Positions 8,895-18,550 are shown, numbered from the stretch's first letter. The stretch is DNA of 64,000 nt from Streptomyces griseoviridis (GCF_005222485.1 NZ_CP029078.1:2322001-2386000); one strand, 5' to 3'. Numbers and translations are program-made. Notes: generated from the sequence alone by a model not told the origin.

Positions 8895-9851
8895 ATGCCG
8901 CACGCCACACAGCACGCTGACGTCGCCGCCGCCACCACCGCGGAACTGGACGCGGCCCTGCGGAGCGGCCCGTTCCATGTGGCGCTGCGTGCCGCGATCG
9001 CCGCCCGCGGGCTGCCGTTGCAGCGGGTGCAGCACCATCTGTCGCGGCGCGGGGTCAAGGTCGGTGTGACGAGCCTGAGTTACTGGCAGCAGGGGGCCCG
9101 CAGGCCGCAGCGTCCGGAGTCGCTCAGGGCCGTCCGCGCCCTGGAGGAGATCCTCCAGCTCCCCGAGGAGTCTTTGATCAGGCTGCTCGCCGAGAACGAC
9201 GCGCACGCCTGCGCGCAACGCCCCGCCGCCCGTTCGTACCGTTCCTTCGTGGAGGCGTCCGGGGTCCTGGAACGGCTGCTGGCCGAGCTGAGCCTGCCGC
9301 CCGACGGCGGGCTGCACACCCTGGGCCACCACGAACGGGTCCGGATCGGCGCCCGCCGTGAGCTGGCCGGCCGCGAGTCCCATCACATCGTGCGCGCCCA
9401 CCGGGACGGCGTCGACCGCTTCGTCGCCGTCCACCACGGCGACCCGGAGTGCGCGCCGGAGCGGATGCGGCTGCACGCGCTGGACAACTGCCGCACCGGA
9501 CGGACCCGGGTGCATCACGACACGGGTGTCCTGGTCGCGGAGCTTCTCTTCGACACCCGGCTGCGGGCCGGTGACACCTTCCTGTTCCGGTACGGCGTCG
9601 AGGACGGCACGGCCGGTGAGTCGCGCGAGTACGTGCGGGGTTTCGGGCCCGTGGGCGGGCAGTACGCGCTCCAGGTGAGTTTCGACGGGCGGGCCCTGCC
9701 GACCCGCTGCCACCGCTTCACCCAGCATTCGGCGGCGGCGCCGCGCGGCGGCCGGCTTGAGCTGCCGATCAGCGCCCGCCACCACTCGGTCCACCTGGTG
9801 GAACCGCGGGTGCGGACCGGGGTCCTGGGGATCGGCTGGGACTGGGAGTAG
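8895..9851 (+). CDS. Conserved Streptomyces protein with Xre-like N-terminal HTH
   Basis: 318 residues. A ribosome site (AGAGAAAGG) precedes the ATG. Residues about 25-100 (LRAAIAARGLPLQRVQHHLSRRG...VTSLSYWQQGARRPQRPESLRAVRALEEILQLPEESL) look like a degenerate Xre-type helix-turn-helix. The remaining 200 residues are predicted mostly beta, Arg/His-rich, with no catalytic motif I recognise; they could be a sensor or oligomerisation domain. No signal peptide or TM segment. It is a single-gene unit between the two-component locus and a sugar kinase. Probably a DNA-binding regulator, but I do not recognise the full-length family and give no target. Confidence 0.82.
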   Translation: MPHATQHADVAAATTAELDAALRSGPFHVALRAAIAARGLPLQRVQHHLSRRGVKVGVTSLSYWQQGARRPQRPESLRAVRALEEILQLPEESLIRLLAENDAHACAQRPAARSYRSFVEASGVLERLLAELSLPPDGGLHTLGHHERVRIGARRELAGRESHHIVRAHRDGVDRFVAVHHGDPECAPERMRLHALDNCRTGRTRVHHDTGVLVAELLFDTRLRAGDTFLFRYGVEDGTAGESREYVRGFGPVGGQYALQVSFDGRALPTRCHRFTQHSAAAPRGGRLELPISARHHSVHLVEPRVRTGVLGIGWDWE

Positions 9852-9947
9852 GAATGCCCCCAGCCCGCATATGGTAGGAAGATCGGCGCCCAGGCGGTGC
9901 GGACGCGCCCCGGGGCGCTCTGCTCAGTTCTCGGAAGGAACCGTCTC

Positions 9948-10859
9948 GTGATCGTCGTCGCCGGTGAAGCTCTGATCGACCTGGTGCCGCAGGGCACGGG
10001 CGCCCTCGCGGCGCTGACCCCGGCGCGCGGCGGCGGCCCGTACAACACGGCTGTGGCGCTCGGCAGGCTCGGTTCCTCCACCGCCTTCTGCTCCCGCACC
10101 TCGCGGGACGCCTTCGGTGAGGCGCTGCTCGACGGGCTGCGCTCCGCGGGCGTCGACGTCTCGGCCGTGCAGCGCGGCACGGAGCCGACGACGCTGGCGG
10201 TCGCCACGCTCGACGCGGGCGGCTCGGCCGCCTACACGTTCTACGTCGAGGGCACCGCCGACCGGCTGTTCTCGGCGGCCGAGGCGCTGCCCGCGGGGAC
10301 GCGCGCGGTGTCCTTCGGCACCTGTTCCCTCGTTCTCGAACCGGGCGCGACCGCCTATGAGCGGCTGCTGCGGACCGCCGCGGGGCAGGGCGTGTTCACC
10401 GCCCTCGACCCGAACATCCGGGCCGGGCTGATCCCCGACGCCGATGCCTACCGGGCCCGGTTCACGAGCTGGCTGCCCTCGGTGTCGCTGCTGAAGCTCT
10501 CCGAGGAGGACGCCGGGTGGCTGGGCGGCTCTCCTCGCGAGTGGCTGGCCGCGGGCCCCTCGGCCGTCGTGATCACGCGGGGCGGTGACGGGCTGACCGC
10601 GTACACGCGGGACGGCGCGGAGTACTCCGTGCCGGGCGAGAAGGTCGACGTCGTGGACACGATCGGGGCGGGCGACACCGTGAACGCGGCGCTGCTGCAC
10701 GGCCTCGCCGCCACCGACGCGCTCTCCCCGGAGGGGGTGGCGGCGCTGGGGGCTCGGGGTTGGGACCGGCTGCTGGGGTTCGCGGCTCGTGCGGCTGCGA
10801 TCACCTGCTCCCGGGCGGGCGCGGAGCCGCCGTTCGCCTCCGAGGTGGGCGAGGTGTAG
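9948..10859 (+). CDS. PfkB-family carbohydrate kinase (fructokinase-like)
   Basis: 303 residues from GTG 9948, chosen because GGAAGGA sits 9 nt upstream and MIVVAGEALIDLVP is the canonical PfkB N-terminus; the longer frame only adds unrelated residues. Substrate-side motif RGGGPYNTAVALGRLG (about 25-40) and the catalytic signature DTIGAGDTVNAALLHG with its Asp base (about 240-255) are both intact. It should phosphorylate a sugar such as fructose at the expense of ATP in the cytoplasm. No sugar transporter is adjacent, so the substrate is open. Two strong hairpins separate it from convergent uvrA. Confidence 0.93.
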   Translation: MIVVAGEALIDLVPQGTGALAALTPARGGGPYNTAVALGRLGSSTAFCSRTSRDAFGEALLDGLRSAGVDVSAVQRGTEPTTLAVATLDAGGSAAYTFYVEGTADRLFSAAEALPAGTRAVSFGTCSLVLEPGATAYERLLRTAAGQGVFTALDPNIRAGLIPDADAYRARFTSWLPSVSLLKLSEEDAGWLGGSPREWLAAGPSAVVITRGGDGLTAYTRDGAEYSVPGEKVDVVDTIGAGDTVNAALLHGLAATDALSPEGVAALGARGWDRLLGFAARAAAITCSRAGAEPPFASEVGEV

Positions 10860-10878
10860 GCAGGCCCTCGGTGGTGGC

Positions 10879-10972
10879 GGGGTCGCGGTCGGCGGAGAAT
10901 CGCGACCCCAGCCGAGAGCCCGAGCCCGACAGGAATCGCGAGCCCGGCCGGAAACACGGTCCCGGCCGGGCT
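10879..10972. terminator. Two hairpins between convergent pfkB-type kinase and uvrA
   Basis: First stem: GGGGTCGCG (10879-10887) pairs with CGCGACCCC (10901-10909). Second stem: AGCCCGGCCGG (10941-10951) pairs with CCGGCCGGGCT (10962-10972), 11 perfect pairs with a 10-nt loop. There is no T-run, as is usual for Streptomyces terminators. Position between two convergent genes supports bidirectional termination. Confidence 0.65.
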
Positions 10973-10989
10973 GGAATCCGCTCGGTCGC

Positions 10990-13900
10990 TCAGTCCTTGC
11001 GGGCCCGCGAGGCGGTCGTCTTCTTTGCCGCGGCCGCCTTCTTGGCGCCGGTCGCCTTGGTCGCGGCGGCCGTCCCCTTCGTGGCGGCGGCCGTCTTCGC
11101 CACCGTCTTCTTCACGGCGGCCTTCTTCGCCGTAGTGCGGCGCGGGGCCTTCGACGGGGACGCGTCGCTGATCCGGTCGACGTCGAGGATGTCGCGCAGG
11201 AACTTGCCGGTGTGGCTGGCCGGCACCCCGGCGACCTCCTCCGGCGTGCCCTCGGCGACCACGAGTCCGCCGCCCGCGCCGCCTTCGGGGCCCATGTCGA
11301 CGACCCAGTCCGCGGTCTTGATCACGTCGAGGTTGTGCTCGATGACGATGACCGTGTTGCCCTTGTCGACCAGGCCCGACAGGACCGTCAGCAGCTTGCT
11401 GATGTCCTCGAAGTGCAGACCGGTGGTCGGCTCGTCCAGGACGTAGACGGTGCTGCCGGTGGAGCGGCGCTGCAACTCGCTCGCGAGCTTGACGCGCTGT
11501 GCCTCACCGCCGGACAGGGTGGTCGCGGACTGGCCGAGTCGGACATAGCCGAGGCCGACGTCGTTGAGGGTGCCGAGGTGACGGGAGATCGCGGGGACGG
11601 CCTCGAAGAACGAGCACGCCTCCTCGATCGGCATGTTCAGGACGTCGGCGATGGACTTGCCCTTGTAGTGGACCTCCAGGGTCTCCCGGTTGTACCGGGC
11701 GCCGTGGCAGACCTCGCACGGGACGTACACGTCCGGGAGGAAGTTCATCTCGATCTTGATCGTGCCGTCGCCCGCGCAGTTCTCGCAGCGGCCGCCCTTG
11801 ACGTTGAAGGAGAAGCGGCCGGGCATGTAGCCGCGGACCTTCGCCTCGGTGGTCTCGGCGAACAGCTTGCGGATGTGGTCGAAGACACCGGTGTAGGTGG
11901 CCGGGTTCGAGCGCGGGGTGCGGCCGATGGGCGACTGGTCGACGTGCACGACCTTGTCGACGAGGTCGTCGCCCGCCACGCGCGTGTGCCGCCCGGGGAC
12001 GCTCCTCGCGCCGTTCAGCTCGCGCGCGAGGTGGGTGTACAGGATGTCGTTGACCAGCGTCGACTTGCCCGAACCCGAGACGCCCGTGACGGCCGTGAAG
12101 ACACCGAGCGGGAAGGAGACGTCGATGTCCTGGAGGTTGTTCTCGCGGGCGCCGTGCACGGTGAGCCTGCGGGACGGGTCCTGCGGGCGGCGGACGTCGG
12201 GCAGCGGGATCGCCTTCTTGCCCGCCAGGTAGAGGCCGGTCTGCGACCGCGGGTTGTCGAGCAGCTCCTTGTAGGAGCCGCTGTGCACGACCTTGCCGCC
12301 GTGCTCACCGGCGCCGGGGCCGATGTCGACGATCCAGTCGGCGACCTTGATGGTGTCCTCGTCGTGCTCGACGACGATGAGCGTGTTGCCCATGTCACGC
12401 AGCCGGACCAGGGTCTCGATCAGCCGGTGGTTGTCCCGCTGGTGCAGGCCGATGGACGGCTCGTCGAGGACGTAGAGCACGCCGACGAGTCCGGAGCCGA
12501 TCTGAGTGGCCAGCCGGATGCGCTGGGCCTCGCCGCCGGAGAGGCTGCCGGCGGCGCGGTTGAGCGAGAGGTAGTCGAGGCCGACGTCGACGAGGAACCG
12601 CAGCCGTTCGTTGACCTCCTTGAGGACCCGCTCGGCGATCTTCTTGTCGCGGGCGTTGAGCTTCAGCTCGCCCAGGAAGTCGGCGCAGTCGCTGATGGAC
12701 ATGCCGGAGACCTCGGCGATCGACTTCCCCATGACCGTGACGGCGAGGACGATCGGCTTGAGGCGGGTGCCCTCGCAGGTGGGGCAGGGCACCTCGCGCA
12801 TGTAGCCCTCGAAGCGCTCCCGGCTGGCGTCGCTCTCGGCCTCGCTGTGCCGGCGCTTCACGAACGGGACGGCGCCCTCGAAGGGTGTCGTGTACACGCG
12901 CTCGCGGCCGTACCGGTTGCGGTAGCGGACCTCGATCTGGGTCTTGTGCCCGTACAGGAGGGCCTTCTTGGCGCGCTGCGGCAGCCCCGCGAAGGGGATG
13001 TCGGTGCGGAAGCCCAGCGCGTCCGCGAGGGCGCCGACCAGCCGGCCGAAGTAGTCCTTGGTGTGGCCGTGCGACCAGGGGTGGATGGCGCCCTCGTCGA
13101 GGGACTTGTCCTCGTCCGGGACGATCAGCTCCGGGTCGACCTCCATGCGGGTGCCGATGCCGGAGCAGTCGGGACAGGCACCGAAGGGGGAGTTGAAGGA
13201 GAAGGAGCGCGGCTCGAGCTCCTCGAAGGACAGGTCGTCGTACGGGCAGTACAGGTGCTCCGAGTACATGCGCTCGCGCTCGGGGTCGTCCTCGGGGAGG
13301 TCGACGAAGTCGAGCACGACCATGCCGCCGGAGAGGCCGAGGGCGGTCTCCACGGAGTCGGTGAGGCGGCGCTTGGCGGAGTCCTTCACCGTGAGGCGGT
13401 CGATGACCACCTCGATGGTGTGCTTCTCCTGCTTCTTCAGTGTGGGCGGCTCGGAGAGCTGGACGGTCGCACCGTCCACGCGCGCGCGGCTGTAGCCCTT
13501 GGTCTGGAGGTCGGCGAAGAGGTCGACGAACTCGCCCTTGCGCTCGCGCACCAGCGGGGACAGCACCTGGAACCGGCTGCCCTCGGGCAGCTCGAGCACC
13601 CGGTCGACGATGGCCTGCGGCGACTGGCGGGAGATCGGCCGGCCGCACTCGGGGCAGTGCGGCTTGCCGATGCGCGCGAACAGCAGCCGGAGGTAGTCGT
13701 AGACCTCGGTGATGGTGCCGACCGTCGAGCGCGGGTTGCGCGAGGTCGACTTCTGGTCGATGGACACCGCGGGCGACAGACCTTCGATGAAGTCGACGTC
13801 CGGCTTGTCCATCTGGCCGAGGAACTGCCGGGCGTACGAGGAGAGCGACTCCACGTAGCGGCGCTGGCCCTCGGCGAAGATGGTGTCGAAGGCGAGGGAG

Positions 13901-14016
13901 GACTTGCCCGAACCGGACAGGCCCGTGAAGACGATGAGCGAGTCCCTGGGCAGGTCGAGCGAGACGTTCTTCAGGTTGTGCTCGCGCGCGCCACGGACGA
14001 TGAGACGGTCGGCCAC
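10990..14016 (-). CDS. uvrA: Excinuclease ABC subunit A (UvrA) with lysine/alanine-rich tail
   Basis: 1008 residues from GTG 14016 ([20 protein letters not shown]); GTG 14028 is in frame but sits directly on the AAGAAAGG ribosome site, which fits 14016 better. DNA-damage recognition ATPase of nucleotide excision repair, loading UvrB. Both ATPase modules are complete: Walker [13 protein letters not shown] (about 30) and [13 protein letters not shown] (about 650), signatures [12 protein letters not shown] and [12 protein letters not shown], and Zn modules including CENCAGDG...CEVCHG. The last about 55 residues are Lys/Ala/Thr-rich like a histone H1 tail, an extension I recall in other Streptomyces UvrAs that may add non-specific DNA affinity. 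A damage-type promoter lies 58 bp upstream. Confidence 0.97.
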   Translation of the reverse strand: MADRLIVRGAREHNLKNVSLDLPRDSLIVFTGLSGSGKSSLAFDTIFAEGQRRYVESLSSYARQFLGQMDKPDVDFIEGLSPAVSIDQKSTSRNPRSTVGTITEVYDYLRLLFARIGKPHCPECGRPISRQSPQAIVDRVLELPEGSRFQVLSPLVRERKGEFVDLFADLQTKGYSRARVDGATVQLSEPPTLKKQEKHTIEVVIDRLTVKDSAKRRLTDSVETALGLSGGMVVLDFVDLPEDDPERERMYSEHLYCPYDDLSFEELEPRSFSFNSPFGACPDCSGIGTRMEVDPELIVPDEDKSLDEGAIHPWSHGHTKDYFGRLVGALADALGFRTDIPFAGLPQRAKKALLYGHKTQIEVRYRNRYGRERVYTTPFEGAVPFVKRRHSEAESDASRERFEGYMREVPCPTCEGTRLKPIVLAVTVMGKSIAEVSGMSISDCADFLGELKLNARDKKIAERVLKEVNERLRFLVDVGLDYLSLNRAAGSLSGGEAQRIRLATQIGSGLVGVLYVLDEPSIGLHQRDNHRLIETLVRLRDMGNTLIVVEHDEDTIKVADWIVDIGPGAGEHGGKVVHSGSYKELLDNPRSQTGLYLAGKKAIPLPDVRRPQDPSRRLTVHGARENNLQDIDVSFPLGVFTAVTGVSGSGKSTLVNDILYTHLARELNGARSVPGRHTRVAGDDLVDKVVHVDQSPIGRTPRSNPATYTGVFDHIRKLFAETTEAKVRGYMPGRFSFNVKGGRCENCAGDGTIKIEMNFLPDVYVPCEVCHGARYNRETLEVHYKGKSIADVLNMPIEEACSFFEAVPAISRHLGTLNDVGLGYVRLGQSATTLSGGEAQRVKLASELQRRSTGSTVYVLDEPTTGLHFEDISKLLTVLSGLVDKGNTVIVIEHNLDVIKTADWVVDMGPEGGAGGGLVVAEGTPEEVAGVPASHTGKFLRDILDVDRISDASPSKAPRRTTAKKAAVKKTVAKTAAATKGTAAATKATGAKKAAAAKKTTASRARKD

Positions 14017-14048
14017 GCCGGTCCGCACCTTTCTTGAGAGAAGTGACA

Positions 14049-14062
14049 GGGGCCAAAGCCCC
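14049..14062 (-). other. Small hairpin in the uvrA leader
   Basis: GGGGC-CAAA-GCCCC stem-loop inside the 5' leader between the uvrA -10 box and its ribosome site. It leaves the AAGAAAGG site free, so any regulatory effect is speculative; it could stabilise the transcript. Confidence 0.35.
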
Positions 14063-14073
14063 CGTGCTTCTTC

Positions 14074-14096
14074 AGACTAGGGGGAGCCACTGACAA
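14074..14096 (-). promoter_or_regulatory. RecA-NDp/PafBC-type promoter of uvrA
   Basis: Minus strand: TTGTCAGTGG, 7 bp (CTCCCCC), TAGTCT, with 17 bp between box starts. The upstream box is a perfect match to the mycobacterial RecA-NDp consensus TTGTCAGTGG. It is the best copy in the window. Unlike the uvrB, uvrC and ogt promoters it leaves a leader of about 50 nt with a ribosome site. Confidence 0.8.
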
Positions 14097-14241
14097 CGCC
14101 GGTCGGATTCCTGGTTGCCTTAACAATCCCCGGCCCTCCAGCATGCCCGACGCCGCCACCGACCTTATAGCACGTGCATTCGATTTAAGGCCGGGCTTCA
14201 TCACCTTCACCCGAAGGTGTGGCGCAGCTAATGTCAGCAGC

Positions 14242-14931
14242 ATGATTGATCACGCTCATGACCTGGCGTCTGTACGGGACGCGACCGACCGGCTGCTCAG
14301 CGCTGCCGCCGCACTGGACAACGCTTCGGCGGCCGAGGCGTCACGGCTGCCTGGCTGGAGCCGCGGTCACGTCCTCGCCCACCTCGCCCGCAACGCCGAC
14401 GCACTCGTGAACGTCCTCGAAGGCCGCCCCATGTACCCGTCGGCGGCGGCCAGGGACGCCGACATCGAGCGGGACGCCCCGCGCCCCCTGGACGTCCAGC
14501 TCGCCGATCTGCGGGCGACGGCCGACCGCTTCCAGGCGGCGGGGGCGGCGCCCGCGGACTGGTCGCGCACGGTGGAGCTGCGCAACGGCGTCACCGACGC
14601 GGCGGCCAGGGTGCCGTTCCGGCGCTGGATCGAGGTGGAGCTGCACCACGTGGACCTCGGCATCGGGTACGAGCTGGAGGAGCTGCCCGAGGCGTTCACG
14701 GAGCGGGAGATCGCCTTCCTCGCCGACCGCTTCGCCGGTCACCCCGAGGTGCCGTCGACCCGTCTGACGGACTCCACGCGCGCGTGGAGCACCGGAAGCG
14801 CCGCCCAGGGAGCCCCGGCGCTCACCGTCACGGGCCCGGCGCCCGACCTGCTCGGCTGGCTCGCGGGACGCCGTGACGGCGCGGCCCTGACCGTCACGGG
14901 TGGCCCGCTGCCCGCGCTGCCCCCGCTCTGA
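14242..14931 (+). CDS. Maleylpyruvate isomerase-family mycothiol-dependent enzyme (DinB fold)
   Basis: 229 residues from ATG 14242 (MIDHAHDLASVRDATDRLL). N-terminal DinB-like four-helix bundle (about 1-150) with family motifs LPGWSRGHVLAHLARNADAL (metal-binding His in HxLAR) and RWIEVELHHVDLGIGY (second His pair), then a small C-terminal domain ending in TVTGPAPDLLGWLAGRRDGAAL. The family includes mycothiol-dependent maleylpyruvate isomerase and S-transferases of actinobacteria; the three-His metal site appears intact. It sits directly before an MBL-fold hydrolase, a pairing that suggests joint handling of a mycothiol conjugate. The actual substrate is unknown. Confidence 0.9.
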   Translation: MIDHAHDLASVRDATDRLLSAAAALDNASAAEASRLPGWSRGHVLAHLARNADALVNVLEGRPMYPSAAARDADIERDAPRPLDVQLADLRATADRFQAAGAAPADWSRTVELRNGVTDAAARVPFRRWIEVELHHVDLGIGYELEELPEAFTEREIAFLADRFAGHPEVPSTRLTDSTRAWSTGSAAQGAPALTVTGPAPDLLGWLAGRRDGAALTVTGGPLPALPPL

Positions 14932-14988
14932 CCGCGGGACCTGTAGCGGGGCGGTTGCGGTGCGCTCCCCCGCTATAGGCTGGCGGCC

Positions 14989-15645
14989 ATGACCTACAGC
15001 GGACAGGTGACGGTCGGCGGACCGGCGGACGTGCACGAGCTCAGGGACCTGATGATCACCAAGATCGCGGTCGGCCCGATGGACAACAACGCCTATCTGC
15101 TGCGCTGCCGGGCCACCGACGAGCAACTGCTGATCGACGCGGCGAACGACGCGCAGACCCTCCTCGGCACGATCGGCGCCGACGGCATCGCCTCCGTCGT
15201 CACCACGCACCAGCACGGCGACCACTGGCAGGCGCTGGCCCAGGTGGTGGCGGCCACCGGCGCGCGCACGTACGCGGGCCGCGAGGACGCGCCCGGCATC
15301 CCCGTGCCGACCGACACCCTCGTCGACGACGGCGACACCCTGCGCGTCGGCCGGGTCACCCTCACCGCGCGCCATCTGGTCGGCCACACCCCGGGCTCGA
15401 TCGCCCTCGTCTACGACGACCCGCACGGCCACCCCCATGTCTTCACCGGGGACTGCCTGTTCCCCGGCGGCGTCGGCAACACCCGCAAGGATCCAGAGGC
15501 GTTCGCGCGCCTGATCCACGACGTCGAGACGAAGATCTTCGACGCCCTGCCGGACGAGACCTGGGTCTACCCGGGGCACGGCGACGACACGACGCTGGGC
15601 ACCGAGCGGCCGCATCTGCCCGAGTGGCACGCGCGGGGGTGGTGA
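14989..15645 (+). CDS. MBL-fold metallo-hydrolase (glyoxalase II-like)
   Basis: 218 residues. Metallo-beta-lactamase fold with the metal motif TTHQHGDHWQ (HxHxDH, about 68-77), a third His in LVGHTPGS, Asp in FTGDCLFPGG and a C-terminal His in YPGHGDDT; these are the full dinuclear-metal ligands of glyoxalase II-type thioester hydrolases. Cytoplasmic, no signal peptide. It lies 57 bp after the DinB-fold mycothiol-type gene, so a mycothiol-thioester substrate is plausible but not shown. A hairpin terminator follows at 15661. Confidence 0.93.
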   Translation: MTYSGQVTVGGPADVHELRDLMITKIAVGPMDNNAYLLRCRATDEQLLIDAANDAQTLLGTIGADGIASVVTTHQHGDHWQALAQVVAATGARTYAGREDAPGIPVPTDTLVDDGDTLRVGRVTLTARHLVGHTPGSIALVYDDPHGHPHVFTGDCLFPGGVGNTRKDPEAFARLIHDVETKIFDALPDETWVYPGHGDDTTLGTERPHLPEWHARGW

Positions 15646-15660
15646 GCCCAGCGGTAACAG

Positions 15661-15689
15661 GGGGTGCGCGAAGGAGGAACGCGCGCCCC
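15661..15689 (+). terminator. Hairpin after MBL hydrolase
   Basis: GGGGTGCGCG (15661-15670) pairs with CGCGCGCCCC (15680-15689), 10 pairs including one G-T, 9-nt loop, 16 bp past the stop codon. It is followed by about 245 bp before the lipoprotein gene, in which I see no gene. Confidence 0.6.
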
Positions 15690-15933
15690 GTGTGAAGTGT
15701 TCGCACACGCCGGTGGTGTCCGCGCGCTCCCGTCGCGGGCCGGTGACGCGGTGAACTGGTGGCGGCCCCGCACAGGAAGACGGCTCCTGCGCGGCGTGGG
15801 CCGCCGGTCTCTCCATCCCGCCCTCGACCGGCGGCCCCGGCCTGTTCACAGTGGCGCAACACCCGTTCCCACCATGCGGACACATCCGGTCGTGACCTCG
15901 ACAAACCGAACGCCGGGCTGCCACTCTCCCGCC

Positions 15934-16818
15934 ATGCACCCTGCCCCTCGCGTCCCGCGCCCCGCGATCGTCGCCGTCACCACAGCCCTGCTCGCCCTCG
16001 CGGTCGGCTGTGCTCCGCAGCCGGAGCGGAAGGCGGCCGACGCGCCGTCCGGGTCGGCGGGCGGCACGTGTGCCCCGGGCGAGCTGGCGACCAGGACGGC
16101 GGGCAAGCTGACGGTCGCGACGGACGAACCGGCCTACGAACCGTGGTTCAAGGACGACAGGCCGGCGGGCGGCGAGGGCTACGAGTCCGCGGTCGCCTAC
16201 GCGGTGGCGGAGCGGCTCGGCTACGACAGGAGCGCCGTCGTCTGGCAGAGCGTGCCCTTCAACAAGGCGTTCGCGCCCGGCGAGAAGACCTTCGACTTCG
16301 ACATCAACCAGGTGTCGATCAGTGACGAGCGCAAGAAGGCCGTGGACTTCTCGTCCGGCTACTACGACGTGCGCCAGGCGGTCCTCGCCCTCAAGGGAGG
16401 CAAGGCGGCCGGCGCCACGACCGTCGCCCAGCTGCGCGGCCTCAAGCTGGGCGCCCAGGTCGGCACCACCAGCCTCGACTACATCACCGACGTGGTGAAG
16501 CCCGAGCGGCAGCCCGCGGTCTACGCCAAGAACGACCAGGCCAAGTCCGCCCTGAAGAACGGTCAGGTCGACGCGATCGTCGTCGACCTGCCGACCGCGT
16601 TCTACATCACCGCGGCCGAGGTCACGGACGCGCGGATCGTCGGGCAGTTCGAGAACCAGGGCGGCGCCCCCGAGCAGTTCGGCCTGGTGCTCGACAAGGG
16701 CAGCGCGCTCACCTCGTGCGTGACGGACGCCGTCGACGCGCTGCGCGAGAACGGCACCCTGACGAAGATCGAGAAGCGGTGGCTCTCCGACGCCGTCGAC
16801 GTCCCGGTCCTCAAGTGA
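15934..16818 (+). CDS. ABC transporter substrate-binding lipoprotein (polar amino acid type)
   Basis: 294 residues from ATG 15934 (MHPAPRVPRPAIVAVTTALLALAVGCAPQ). Basic n-region, hydrophobic core and lipobox LAVGC place it as a membrane-anchored lipoprotein outside the cell, cleaved before the Cys near residue 28. SBP_bac_3 domain: GKLTVATDEPAYEPWFKDD, FDFDINQVSISDERKKAVDFSSGYYDVRQAV, GAQVGTTSLDY and LKNGQVDAIVVDLPTAFYI. It feeds the permease and ATPase encoded next with 4-bp overlaps. The fold is that of amino-acid binders such as glutamine or cystine; the exact substrate is open. ATG 15874 is in frame but would spoil the signal peptide. Confidence 0.93.
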   Translation: MHPAPRVPRPAIVAVTTALLALAVGCAPQPERKAADAPSGSAGGTCAPGELATRTAGKLTVATDEPAYEPWFKDDRPAGGEGYESAVAYAVAERLGYDRSAVVWQSVPFNKAFAPGEKTFDFDINQVSISDERKKAVDFSSGYYDVRQAVLALKGGKAAGATTVAQLRGLKLGAQVGTTSLDYITDVVKPERQPAVYAKNDQAKSALKNGQVDAIVVDLPTAFYITAAEVTDARIVGQFENQGGAPEQFGLVLDKGSALTSCVTDAVDALRENGTLTKIEKRWLSDAVDVPVLK

Positions 16819-17735
16819 CGTCCGTCGAGACGGAGTCCGGGCACGGCGGCGCGGACGGCGACGGCGTCCCGTCCGGCCGGGACCACGACGGCTACACGCC
16901 CTCCGCGCGCCGGATCGAGCGCGAGCGCCACCGGCGCGCGCGGGCGCGGCGCGCGACCGCGATCGGCGCGCTCTCCACCCTCGTGACGGGCGTCGTCCTC
17001 TACCTGGTCGTCGTCCACGCGCCCGGCTGGCCGCGCACCAAGGAGACGTTCTTCAGCGCGCGGTACGCGCGCGAGGCGTTCCCCAAGGTCCTCGAAGGAC
17101 TCTGGCTCAACGTCCGGCTGCTGCTGATCTGCGGCGCGGCCGTGCTGGTCCTCGGCATGCTGATCGCCGTCGCGCGGACCCTGCGCGGCCCGGTGTTCTT
17201 CCCGCTGCGCGCGCTGGCCGCCGCGTACACGGACTTCTTCCGCGGACTGCCGCTGATCATCAACCTGATGATCGTCGTCCTCGGGGTGCCGGCGCTGCGG
17301 CTGCAGGGCGTCACGGTCGACCCGGTGCTGCTCGGCGGGACCGCCCTGACGCTCACGTACTCGGCGTACGTCGCCGAGGTGTTCCGCGCCGGCATCGAGT
17401 CCGTGCACCCCTCGCAGCGCGCGGCGGCCCGCTCCCTCGGCCTCACCAACCGGCAGGCGCTGCGCCATGTGGTGCTCCCGCAGGCCGTGCGCCGCCAGGT
17501 GCCGCCGCTCCTCAACGACCTGGTGTCGCTGCAGAAGGACACCGGACTGGTGTCGATCGGCGGCGCGATCGACGCCGTACGGGCCGCGGACATCATCGTG
17601 GGCCGCAGCCTCAACTACACGCCGTACATCGTCGCGGGCCTGGTCTTCGTGGCGCTGACGATCCCGATGACCCGGTTCACCGACTGGGTGACGGCCCGGA
17701 TGGACCGCCGTCGGGCCCAGGGAGGTGCACTGTGA
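16815..17735 (+). CDS. ABC transporter permease (amino acid, HisM/GlnP type)
   Basis: 306 residues from GTG 16815, overlapping the lipoprotein gene's TGA (GTGA). A long acidic then Arg-rich cytoplasmic N-terminus of about 55 residues precedes TM1 (IGALSTLVTGVVLYLVVV). The BPD_transp_1 domain follows with about five TM segments and the ATPase-coupling EAA loop (AGIESVHPSQRAAARSLGLTNRQ). DFFRGLPLIINLMI is typical of the polar amino-acid uptake family. One permease type is encoded, so the channel is presumably a homodimer. Stop overlaps the ATPase start by 4 bp, giving tight translational coupling across the operon. Confidence 0.93.
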   Translation: MTSVETESGHGGADGDGVPSGRDHDGYTPSARRIERERHRRARARRATAIGALSTLVTGVVLYLVVVHAPGWPRTKETFFSARYAREAFPKVLEGLWLNVRLLLICGAAVLVLGMLIAVARTLRGPVFFPLRALAAAYTDFFRGLPLIINLMIVVLGVPALRLQGVTVDPVLLGGTALTLTYSAYVAEVFRAGIESVHPSQRAAARSLGLTNRQALRHVVLPQAVRRQVPPLLNDLVSLQKDTGLVSIGGAIDAVRAADIIVGRSLNYTPYIVAGLVFVALTIPMTRFTDWVTARMDRRRAQGGAL

Positions 17736-18484
17736 GCGACGCGCCCGTGCTGCGCATGGAGTCGGTCCGCAAGACCTTCGGCGCCTCGGTGGTGCTGCGG
17801 GACGTCGATCTGGAGGTCGCCCCGCACACGGTGACCGCGCTGATCGGCGCGTCGGGCTCCGGCAAGTCGACGCTGCTGCGCTGCGCGAACCTGCTGGAGG
17901 AGATCGACGACGGCGCGATCTGGCTGGACGGCGAGGAGATCACCGACCCGCGCGCCGACCAGGACGCGGTACGGCGCCGGATCGGCGTCGTCTTCCAGTC
18001 GTACAACCTGTTCCCGCACATGACCGTGCTGGAGAACATCACGCTGGCCCCGCGCCGGGTGCACGGTGTGCCGCGCGCGGAGGCCGAGGAGCGGGCCAGG
18101 GAGCTGCTGGAGCGGCTCGGGCTCGGCTCCAGGGCGGGCGAGTACCCGGACCGGCTCAGCGGTGGCCAGCAGCAGCGGGTGGCGATCGTGCGCGCCCTGG
18201 CGGTACGGCCGCGGCTGCTGCTCCTCGACGAGGTCACCGCCGCGCTCGACCCCGAGCTGGTCGGCGAGGTCCTCGCCGTCGTCCGCGACCTCAAGGCGGA
18301 CGGGATGACGATGGTGCTGGCCACGCACGAGATGGGGTTCGCCCGGGACGTGGCCGACCAGGTCTGCTTCCTGGACGGAGGGGTCGTCCTGGAACGGGGC
18401 ACAGCCGAACAGGTCTTCGGCGATCCCCGGGAGGACCGCACCCGGCGCTTCCTGAAGCGGATCGTGGAGGCGGGCCGCCTGTAA
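17732..18484 (+). CDS. ABC transporter ATP-binding protein (amino acid, GlnQ type)
   Basis: 250 residues starting with the GTG in GTGA overlap with the permease. Complete ATPase: Walker [14 protein letters not shown] (about 38-50), Q-loop VFQSYNLFPHMTV, signature LSGGQQQRVAIVRALA, Walker B LLLLDEVTAALDPEL and H-loop LATHEMGFA. The arrangement is that of the polar amino-acid subclass. It energises import through the adjacent permease and lipoprotein. It is the last gene of the three-gene operon and is convergent with aroQ. No regulator gene is attached and no obvious operator was seen upstream. Confidence 0.95.
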   Translation: MSDAPVLRMESVRKTFGASVVLRDVDLEVAPHTVTALIGASGSGKSTLLRCANLLEEIDDGAIWLDGEEITDPRADQDAVRRRIGVVFQSYNLFPHMTVLENITLAPRRVHGVPRAEAEERARELLERLGLGSRAGEYPDRLSGGQQQRVAIVRALAVRPRLLLLDEVTAALDPELVGEVLAVVRDLKADGMTMVLATHEMGFARDVADQVCFLDGGVVLERGTAEQVFGDPREDRTRRFLKRIVEAGRL

Positions 18485-18550
18485 GCCCCACACGCCATGG
18501 CGGCCGCCCCTTACCCAGGGCACGGATGCGCCGGTCCCCGGGGGGCGTTC

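Noticed and set aside
9897..9947. Upstream extension of the PfkB kinase
   Set aside because: GGAAGGA and the canonical N-terminus place the start at GTG 9948.
10789..14037. 1082-residue frame antisense to uvrA
   Set aside because: Mirror of uvrA codon bias (third-position GC); no recognisable motif.
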